DNA from: Oscillatoriales cyanobacterium M59_W2019_021 | GTDB taxonomy: Bacteria; Cyanobacteriota; Cyanobacteriia; Cyanobacteriales; Geitlerinemataceae | DNA: 64,000 nt | Assembly: GCA_015295945.1 (NCBI GenBank) | Contig: DVED01000105.1 | Coordinates: 48,617 to 112,616, forward strand | Direction of reading: 5' to 3' | Shown: positions 54,874 to 61,708 of the stretch, piece after piece | How positions within the stretch are numbered: the first letter of the stretch is position 1 | How the letters are laid out: each line of letters starts with the position of its first letter | The notes under the pieces: generated by a model | Database searches by the model: none | Told to the model about the DNA's origin: nothing | What the model saw: the letters and a program-made list of their open reading frames with translations, nothing else | Program-made: the position numbers and the translations under genes

Positions 54874-56385
54874 CTACCTTAAAAATAACTGATATGCCGG
54901 ATTGTGACTTTCATCCCAATAACGATATCCTAACGTTTCTAGGAAAGCTTGCCACTCTTCCATCTCGTTCGGCGGCACTTGAATGCCCACCACAATTCGC
55001 CCGTAATCTGCCCCATTATTCCGATAGTGGAACATACTGATATTCCAGTTGGGACTCATGGAACCCACAAACTGCATCAACGCACCGGGACGTTCGGGAA
55101 ACTCGAAGCGGTACAGTAACTCGTTATGTGCCAAAGGAGAACGCCCGCCCACCATATGCCGCAGGTGCAATTTCGTCAGTTCGTCATCGGTTAAATCGAT
55201 AGTTTTGAACCCGCAAGCTTCAAAGTTCGCCGCCAATTTTGCCGCATCAGCGCGATTTTCGATCCGCACCCCGACGAAAATATGGGCGACATTTTCATCG
55301 GCAATCCGATAGCTAAATTCGGTTAAATTGTGCTTGCCCAAACAGTCGCAAAACTGACGCAAACTTCCGGGTTTTTCAGGAATGGTGACGGCATAAATCG
55401 CTTCGCGGCGTTCGCCAAATTCCGCCCGTTCTGCCACAAAACGCAGGCGATCGAAATTCATATTCGCCCCACACGCCACAGCAACCAGCGTTTCGCCTTG
55501 AATGTGTTCCCGTTCCACGTAAGCTTTCGCTCCGGCGATCGCCAATGCCCCCGCAGGTTCTAAAATCGATCGCGTATCCTGAAACACATCTTTAATTGCC
55601 GCACAAGTCGCATCGGTATCTACCAAAATAATCTCATCGACGTATTGCTGGCACAACCAAAAGGTTTCTTCCCCCACTTCCCGCACTGCCACGCCATCGG
55701 CAAATAATCCCACCTGGGGCAATCGTACCCGCTTCCCGGCTTTGAGCGATCGATACATGGCATCGGCATCCACCGGTTCGACGCCAATAATCTTAATTTC
55801 CGGGCGAATTCGCTTCACGTACGCCGCAATCCCGGCAATCAACCCGCCGCCGCCAATCGCCACGAAAATTGCGTGAATGGGCTTCTGGTATTGTCGCAGA
55901 ATTTCCATGCCGATCGTCCCCTGTCCGGCAATCACGTGGGGATCGTCAAACGGATGAATGAAGGTCAACCCTTTTTCGGCTTCCAGTTTTCGGGCGTAGG
56001 CATAGGCATCGTCGTAGGTATCCCCATGCAACACCACCTCCGCCCCCCGTGCTTTCACCGCCTCCACTTTCACCTGCGGCGTCGTCACTGGCATGACGAT
56101 AATCGCCTGGGTTCCCAACCGAGATGCCCCCAACGCCACCCCTTGGGCGTGGTTCCCTGCCGAAGCGGCAATGACCCCCTGTGCCAGCAATTCCGGCGTC
56201 AGGTTTGCCATTTTGTTATACGCTCCCCTCAACTTGAAGGAAAACACAGACTGCATATCTTCCCGTTTGAGTAAGAGCGAGTTCTGCAAGCGGGCGGAGA
56301 GGTTGGGGGCGTAGTCTAACGGCGTTTCTTGGGCAACATCGTAGACGCGGGCGGTGAGGATTTGAACCAGGTAGTCGCAATACAT
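54874..56385 (-). CDS. ilvA: Biosynthetic threonine ammonia-lyase
   Basis: The 503-residue PLP enzyme makes 2-oxobutyrate from threonine, the first step of isoleucine synthesis. The PLP Lys is in SVFSFKLRGAYNKMANL, the phosphate loop is AIGGGGLIAG, and SAGNHAQGVALGA is typical. The C-terminal third holds two ACT-like regulatory domains (IPEKPGSLRQFCDCLGKHN and FPERPGALMQFVGSMSPNW), so isoleucine feedback control is expected. Start and length fit the family. It lies alone between a nuclease-fold gene and repeat-rich sequence. Confidence 0.96.
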   Translation of the reverse strand: MYCDYLVQILTARVYDVAQETPLDYAPNLSARLQNSLLLKREDMQSVFSFKLRGAYNKMANLTPELLAQGVIAASAGNHAQGVALGASRLGTQAIIVMPVTTPQVKVEAVKARGAEVVLHGDTYDDAYAYARKLEAEKGLTFIHPFDDPHVIAGQGTIGMEILRQYQKPIHAIFVAIGGGGLIAGIAAYVKRIRPEIKIIGVEPVDADAMYRSLKAGKRVRLPQVGLFADGVAVREVGEETFWLCQQYVDEIILVDTDATCAAIKDVFQDTRSILEPAGALAIAGAKAYVEREHIQGETLVAVACGANMNFDRLRFVAERAEFGERREAIYAVTIPEKPGSLRQFCDCLGKHNLTEFSYRIADENVAHIFVGVRIENRADAAKLAANFEACGFKTIDLTDDELTKLHLRHMVGGRSPLAHNELLYRFEFPERPGALMQFVGSMSPNWNISMFHYRNNGADYGRIVVGIQVPPNEMEEWQAFLETLGYRYWDESHNPAYQLFLR

Positions 56386-56556
56386 GGGGGAGCTTTCTTG
56401 AGCAGAGGGAGGCTTTCTTGAGCAGGGGAAGCCGGGGAGGCAGGGGAAGAAAACAGTGACAAATGACCAATGACGTATTTTATTACTCTATCGCGTCCCT
56501 ACCCTCACTGCTTCAAGAAGTAATTTTGTAGGGTGGGTTACACCATGGGCAACCCG
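56386..56556. repeat. Dispersed repeats upstream of ilvA
   Basis: Two copies of agctttcttgagcag-like sequence (about 56391-56424) run into ggggaagccggggaggcagggg (56425-56446), the reverse form of the CCCCGGCTTCC family. A gtagggtgggttacaccatg block lies at 56529-56550. The ilvA promoter must lie within or beside these. Confidence 0.6.
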
Positions 56557-56718
56557 TCAACCCTGATAGTACCGCGTCAGAATCCGAACCACCTCGCCTT
56601 CAATCGGCGACGGCAACGGCAGACTCCATTCCCCCACCTCGGCGAAACCCAAAACATGCAAGTGGCGAATCACGCTCTCGACGCCGGGGAATTTGCCGCC
56701 GCGAATTTTATTCGCAGG
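56557..56718 (-). other. Possible small coding fragment after Rrf2 gene
   Basis: The frame just after the Rrf2 stop encodes NKIRGGKFPGVESVIRHLHV, LGFAEVGEWSLPLPSPIEGE and VVRILTRYYQG, with codon use like its neighbours. There is no ATG; a GTG would give about 38 residues. It could be a small conserved gene with a rare start, or the end of a lost gene. Confidence 0.35.
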
Positions 56719-56720
56719 GG

Positions 56721-57164
56721 TTATATGTAATACATTAAATTGTGCTGCTGTTGGGAATCGCGCCGTTCTTTTAAGTCTTGAAGGGTATACTTTTGTAACA
56801 CGGCACGAGCGGCTTGTCGCACTTCCTGCCAAGTGCCTCGGACAATCGCGCATTCGATCGTGTTTGCCTGTCGATTGTTCTCTGCGCCTGGGGTCTTCAA
56901 ACCTTCAATGCACTCTACCACTTCCAGTAAGGCAATGGTGGCAGGTTCCCGCGCGAGTAAATAACCCCCTTTTGCACCGCGTTGCGATCGCACTAACCCC
57001 CCCCGTCGCAACGTTGCGAGCAATTGTTCGAGATAGCGATCGGGAATCTGCTGTCGCGCGGCAATCTGACGAATTTGCAGGGGTTCGCCGCATCGATGGC
57101 AACTGGCTAGTTCCAACAGTGCCAATATCGCATATTCGCTTTTACAAGAGAGTTCTACAACCAC
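56721..57164 (-). CDS. Rrf2-family transcriptional regulator
   Basis: The 147-residue protein has the Rrf2/IscR winged helix: ELSCKSEYAILALLELASC, IRQIAARQQIPDRYLEQLLA, and LRRGGLVRSQRGAKGGYLLA. In the C-terminal region only one cysteine (IECAIVRG) remains of the three that bind the Fe-S cluster in IscR, so a classical cluster at that site is unlikely. Other Cys (SCHRC) lie near the N-terminus. The ending NLMYYI is usual for the cyanobacterial subgroup. The target is unknown. Confidence 0.88.
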   Translation of the reverse strand: MVVELSCKSEYAILALLELASCHRCGEPLQIRQIAARQQIPDRYLEQLLATLRRGGLVRSQRGAKGGYLLAREPATIALLEVVECIEGLKTPGAENNRQANTIECAIVRGTWQEVRQAARAVLQKYTLQDLKERRDSQQQHNLMYYI

Positions 57165-57371
57165 CAGCTACCGTGACGCTATCGATCGCGAATACTCCCT
57201 ATTATACCCCGATTATACCCCGGTTTCTCGCTGGGAATTTGGGAGATTGGTTAGTGGTTAGAGGTTATTGGTTAACTTCCTCACCCTTTCAGAATCTTCT
57301 CTCCCTACTCTCTCGGCTTCCCCGACTTCCCCTACCTTCTGCCTGGAAAAACTCCTGCAACTCCTTGATCG

Positions 57372-58973
57372 TTATTCCCCTCGATGACCCAATACGGAAA
57401 AGACGCGACGTTCTTCAAATAAGCGCACCAAATCGGCATCGAGCTTATGAGCGTCGGCATCTTGCCGCAACACTAACAGTGCTGCTTGGGTCGATAAACT
57501 GTCCTTGTGGGGTCGAGCGCCAGAGGTGACGGCATCGTAGGTATCGGCAATGGCTAAAATCCGCGCTGAGATCGGAATATCATCCTTTTCTAACCCTCGG
57601 GGATAGCCGCTGCCATCAAGGCGTTCGTGGTGAGTATAGATAATCTCGGGAAGGTGTTCCAATTCATGCGTCCAGGGAATTCGCTGAAGAAACTCGTAGG
57701 AACGTTTGACGTGAGATTCCATCACCGCGCGTTCCCGAGGCGTGAGCGTTCCCTGTCGCACTTTCAAGCTCTCTAATTCATCTGGGGTGAGGATGGGTCG
57801 CAGATAGTTATCGACATCGCGATAGGTGTACCGCGCCATCCGTTCCAATTGCTTGATTTGTTCGTCGGACAGGCTGTTACCATTCGCCTGTTGGATGAGC
57901 TGCCAAGACTTTTCGAGTTGGGCAATTTTTTCGGCAAGTTCCCGTTCTAGGTTTTTGGCTTCTGCCATCCGCTCGTCTGCCGATGCTGAAGGCGAAATCG
58001 CCAGTTGATATCGAGCTTGCAAGCTCTCGAATTCCAGGGTTCGCCGTACTAGAGAGAAGCGATCGCGAATCGAGTCCAGTTGTTGGGGGGCTAACTTTTG
58101 CGCCTTTGCCAAAATGGATTCGGGGACGGCAACTTCGCCAAAATCGTGAAGGAGTGCTGCATATCGCAGTTCTTGCAGTTGGCGATCGGTAAAATTCACC
58201 GAACCCAAGTTTCCCTTAGCCACCGCATTCACTTCTTGAGCCAAACGCACGGCTAACTGCGACACGCGATCGGCATGACCGGATGTCCAGGGATCGCGGG
58301 TTTCGATCGCCATCACCGACGACTTGACAAACCCCTCGAACAAGTTGGTAATGCTTTCTCGCAGTTGGTTGCGCTCGATGGAAATTCCCGCTTGACTCGC
58401 TAGCAACCGCACCACCCGTTCTTCCCACTCGGAATACGGCTGCGTTGCCTCTTGCACGTTTTCCGGTCGGAGCAGCAATTCCGAAGATTTCTTGCGGTTG
58501 AGCAGTTGCAACACCCCGATCGCCTCGCCGTTACGATTGCGCATGGGCAGCACCAGCACGGATTTGGTATAGTAGCCGATATCTTGATCGAAATTGCGAT
58601 TGAGTCGATAGGGAACGTCCATCGGCAAATGATACGCATCGGGGAGGTTCAAACTTTCCCCCGTCAGCGCCACGTATCCCGCCAAACTTTCCTCAGTCAG
58701 CGGGATGGCGAACTCCCGCAAAGACACAAACGGACGAGACGCATTTTGAGCCGCTTTGAATAACAGCATCGGTTGGCGCGGATCGCTTTTATCGACGAGG
58801 TACACGCTTCCGGCATCGCTACAGGTAATCTCGCGACTTTTACTGAGTATTAGGTTGAGTAATTCTCCCAGATTGTAGCTTCCTGACAGCGCCACGCCAA
58901 TATCGAGCAGTTTTTCGATTAATTGAGCTTTTTCTACCGATCCGTGCCACAGCTCGGGGTTTTGGGCTGCCAT
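57372..58973 (-). CDS. GAF/HD-GYP signalling phosphodiesterase
   Basis: The 533-residue protein has an N-terminal GAF domain (about residues 20-200; EITCSDAGSVYLVD, SVLVLPMRNRNGEAIGVLQL) and a C-terminal HD-GYP domain (about 215-520). The HD motif reads AALLHDFGEVAVPE, with Glu in place of the usual Lys of HDxGK. The GYP motif HHERLDGSGYPRG is intact, as is ADTYDAVTS. HD-GYP proteins hydrolyse cyclic di-GMP, with the GAF domain sensing a small ligand. A ~100-residue insert between the HD and GYP parts is enlarged and helical. No operon partner. Confidence 0.9.
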   Translation of the reverse strand: MAAQNPELWHGSVEKAQLIEKLLDIGVALSGSYNLGELLNLILSKSREITCSDAGSVYLVDKSDPRQPMLLFKAAQNASRPFVSLREFAIPLTEESLAGYVALTGESLNLPDAYHLPMDVPYRLNRNFDQDIGYYTKSVLVLPMRNRNGEAIGVLQLLNRKKSSELLLRPENVQEATQPYSEWEERVVRLLASQAGISIERNQLRESITNLFEGFVKSSVMAIETRDPWTSGHADRVSQLAVRLAQEVNAVAKGNLGSVNFTDRQLQELRYAALLHDFGEVAVPESILAKAQKLAPQQLDSIRDRFSLVRRTLEFESLQARYQLAISPSASADERMAEAKNLERELAEKIAQLEKSWQLIQQANGNSLSDEQIKQLERMARYTYRDVDNYLRPILTPDELESLKVRQGTLTPRERAVMESHVKRSYEFLQRIPWTHELEHLPEIIYTHHERLDGSGYPRGLEKDDIPISARILAIADTYDAVTSGARPHKDSLSTQAALLVLRQDADAHKLDADLVRLFEERRVFSVLGHRGE

Positions 58974-59073
58974 GATTGAAGAATTTTCAAGAAAAAACTA
59001 GAGGGGAATTTGTCAAGCGGATAATGTTAGAAAAGATTGGGGATCTTGCTTCGGTTTAAATCGATCGCGAAAC

Positions 59074-59349
59074 TTAAAGATCTGAAAGGACGCCTGCCAA
59101 CTCAAAATCTTTATCGGTCAGTCCCCCCGCATCATGAGTGGTCAGACTGACATTGACCTTATTGTAAGAAATGGAGATATCGGGATGATGTCCGGCACGT
59201 TCCGCCGGATCGACTAAACGATTAACAAACTCGATGGCTTGGATGAAATTCTCGAACGTCCAAGTTCGAGTCAAGGTTTTTCCATCCACTGTCCAGTTTG
59301 GAAGTTGACTGGCACGTTCTTGAATTTGGCGATCGTTTAAACGGGTCAT
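59074..59349 (-). CDS. Pterin-4a-carbinolamine dehydratase
   Basis: The 91-residue protein has the PCD fold with the catalytic motif AGHHPDISISYNKVNVSLTT (His-His and a later His) and NWTVDGKTLTRTWTFENF. It recycles 4a-hydroxytetrahydropterin. In bacteria lacking phenylalanine hydroxylase it may work on molybdopterin-like or folate-related pterins. It is a single gene, followed by the HD-GYP gene on the same strand with 100 bp between. Confidence 0.93.
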   Translation of the reverse strand: MTRLNDRQIQERASQLPNWTVDGKTLTRTWTFENFIQAIEFVNRLVDPAERAGHHPDISISYNKVNVSLTTHDAGGLTDKDFELAGVLSDL

Positions 59350-59422
59350 ACTTTTCCTCTATGGACTCGAACGGTCTGCGGCATTGGGCGATCGACAAGC
59401 GAAATCGCCTCCTAAAAACTAT

Positions 59423-59680
59423 CCGCTCCTACAAGGAAGTACGTTGGCGAACCCTTTTGTACTGAAAGTAGGAGCGGTCTAGCGGATCTTCAGACTGGAA
59501 CCTGACTGCCGGAAGGAACTCCAACTAGCCCAGTCTCCAGAGACATTGGCTGAGTTTTAGAGAACAGCCCCGGCACGCAGCCGGCTTAGTCCAACCTGAT
59601 GACCCTTACGTTTACTACTATCTTGCATGGGCACCACCTCCGTACTAACTAGACGGCATGGGTTGTATCATCGCACAACC
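59423..59680. ncRNA. Candidate structured RNA region, strand unresolved
   Basis: This intergenic stretch contains a dense series of stems: CCGCTCCTAC (59423-59432) with GTAGGAGCGG (59468-59477), plus GTAC/GTAC inside; GACTGG (59493-59498) with CCAGTC (59530-59535); CCGGC (59570-59574) with GCCGG (59580-59584); CCGT (59640-59643) with ACGG (59653-59656); and GGTTGT (59661-59666) with ACAACC (59675-59680). No gene covers it. On the reverse strand GGAGGT precedes an ATG (59628) and a 23-codon frame ending at 59557. The composition is unlike the neighbouring simple repeats. It may be a solo mobile-element RNA; unproven. Confidence 0.4.
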
Positions 59681-59990
59681 TCCCACTCAGCATAGCACAA
59701 GTTCGACGGGTCTCCCGCGCTCCCCCACATCTATCTCCGAATACCCTATGAAGTCGCTCTCAGGGGTGACCCCGGCTTACAAGGGAATGTTTTTTAGATT
59801 CCGGGTGGAGATGGGCAGGGGAAGCCGGGGAGGCTTTCTTGAGCCGGGGAAGCAAAACTCTCGAATTTTCGTTCAAGTCTACTCATCAATTTCACCAATT
59901 GTGAAAAACATACCCTTGAGAGGGCAACTCCGGGGGGATTGCCCCTACATATCCAATAGACTGGCGATCGCTGAATTCTGACGAGAAAGC
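59681..59990. other. Intergenic region with dispersed repeats
   Basis: No gene is seen. The CCCCGGCTTCC family appears in reverse (gcaggggaagccggggaggc, about 59815-59834), followed by tttcttgagccggggaagc (59835-59853). An aactccggggggattgcccctac block (59927-59949) is of the common cyanobacterial dispersed type. Confidence 0.55.
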
Positions 59991-61187
59991 TTACCAATTC
60001 GCAGCGGTAACCGTGGGATTGCGGTCTTGATTTTTTTTCACCAACCAATCGAGAATGGAGGCGTTCGTATTTGCCATTTCTAGCAACACTCGAGCGTAAT
60101 GTCCGACGATCGCTAAATCGGCAAGTTTACCCATTTTTAACTGCGTTTCGGGGGTTGCTTCGAGGCGATGGCACAGGGATTGCTCGAATTCGGCAATGCC
60201 ATCGCTCTGCCATCCTAAAGCAATGAATCGCGGGAAGCTTGCCGAAGCTTTTTCGAGCAGTTGCATCGGAACTAAGGCTTCCGTTTCCGTAAAGACCGGA
60301 CATTGAATGACATATTTTTGCAGTTCGGTATCTTCTCCATAACCGCAACAAGGTTGGGCACTGAAAATTAATATTCCGGAATGCACGCGATCGATCTCGC
60401 TTTTTAATTGAATGGCATCTCGATGATATAAAGCGCGAATCATATCTCGAAGTTCTTCGATCGAAATATTATCGTATGGCACGGAAGAGTCGATGGCAAT
60501 TGCTAGCGATCCTAAATGGCTACCAGTTTTAACGAGTTGATTAATTCCTTCGCGATCGAGATCTTTGGCACTTACGGCTAAAGACATCCACTCGGAACCG
60601 ATGAGAGAAAGAGCCATTTCGCGAGCCGATCTCGAACCCGCTCCATATAAGTTGAGTAACGGAAAACTGCGATCGCCCGTTTGTCGTTCTTTATGCCAAG
60701 CTTGCAAACATCCCACCACCCAACCCATACTAAAAATCGCCGTCAAAAAATTATCGACATTTCCTTGACTGGCAGTTTGGATGAGTTCGCAAATTGCCGA
60801 CGGATCTTCTGGTGCTTGCATCGGACAAAATACGCGCTCGCGAACGTTGTCTCGAGTGATGATCGATAAGTCGTTCGGTTCTCGAGTATACCACGGCGAG
60901 TCGCTTTCCGAAATTCGCAATCCTTCCGGCGTATAATATTTGACAATTCTTTGGCGATAAGCATCGGGAGAATCTTGACATTCTCCCACTACCCAATAAC
61001 CATCCACTTGCTGTCCGTAACGATCGATTTTTTTTCCGGGATGCGGTCTGGGAGTCTCTGCTGGTGAGGAGGTTTGCAAGTCTAAATGATCGCCTTCTAG
61101 TTCTGTGCCTAAATTAATTGCGGCTGTCGAAGTATGGGCGATTTTTTCTAGCGGTTTGATAATTTTTTCTAAAAAATTTGAGAACAT
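59991..61187 (-). CDS. Uncharacterised protein with degenerate P-loop-like core
   Basis: The product is 398 residues from the ATG at 61187 (MFSNFLEKIIKPLEKIAHTS); an in-frame start at 61292 is less likely. The centre reads FPLLNLYGAGSRSAREMALS, which sits where a Walker A loop would be in DUF927/primase-type ATPases but lacks the GK(S/T). A strand-like SLAIAIDSSVPYDNIS follows at the place of Walker B. Upstream, GWVVGCLQAWHKERQTG is similar to the helical lead of those ATPases. I do not recognise the family with confidence. A small gene lies just upstream on the same strand. Confidence 0.55.
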   Translation of the reverse strand: MFSNFLEKIIKPLEKIAHTSTAAINLGTELEGDHLDLQTSSPAETPRPHPGKKIDRYGQQVDGYWVVGECQDSPDAYRQRIVKYYTPEGLRISESDSPWYTREPNDLSIITRDNVRERVFCPMQAPEDPSAICELIQTASQGNVDNFLTAIFSMGWVVGCLQAWHKERQTGDRSFPLLNLYGAGSRSAREMALSLIGSEWMSLAVSAKDLDREGINQLVKTGSHLGSLAIAIDSSVPYDNISIEELRDMIRALYHRDAIQLKSEIDRVHSGILIFSAQPCCGYGEDTELQKYVIQCPVFTETEALVPMQLLEKASASFPRFIALGWQSDGIAEFEQSLCHRLEATPETQLKMGKLADLAIVGHYARVLLEMANTNASILDWLVKKNQDRNPTVTAANW

Positions 61188-61303
61188 TTTTTGATGAGAA
61201 TGGTAAAAGGATAAAAGGCTGGCTATATTGAGTTTGAACTTAAAGCTATCGACACTACAATAGCGTATTTTTAAAATTTGTCTAAACTCCAAATATTCAT
61301 GGA

Positions 61304-61489
61304 TTAGCTCATTTTTTGATCGTTCTCTTCTCGAACGTATTCCTTAATGACCCCAACGGAAGAGTCTATCCCTCGATCGGTCGAAGTCGATCTTCTCTGG
61401 GGCAACGGTTTTGTTTTCCGATCGACGGTATCCCGTTCTCGATCTTCATTTTCAACGTCGGTTGAATTTGTGGTTTCTGTTAAACGCAT
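61304..61489 (-). CDS. Small charged hypothetical protein
   Basis: The 61-residue product is rich in charged and polar residues (MRLTETTNSTDVENEDRERD) and is probably disordered. GAAAGGAACC lies upstream of the ATG at a somewhat long spacing. It ends 117 bp before the P-loop-like gene on the same strand. No family recognised; it may be chance. Confidence 0.4.
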   Translation of the reverse strand: MRLTETTNSTDVENEDRERDTVDRKTKPLPQRRSTSTDRGIDSSVGVIKEYVREENDQKMS

Positions 61490-61708
61490 GGGCTTGGGGT
61501 TCCTTTCAATGTCTTCCTACCGAAGTTCTCCGGCGATCGCGATTCCCAGCTAGCCTCAAGAAAATCGATTCGTAAGAGCCATCTCTAATCCGTAATTTTG
61601 ATTAGAATTTCCTTACTCACCACACTATCTCGATTCCCCACTCTAACACTTGTATCGAAAGGTAGATTCGCCACTCTACCTTGAGAAAGATTTGTGCCGA
61701 TCGCCCAT

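Noticed and set aside
59658..59981. 107-codon forward frame downstream of the structured region
   Set aside because: It runs through dispersed repeats, has biased composition and no ribosome-binding site.
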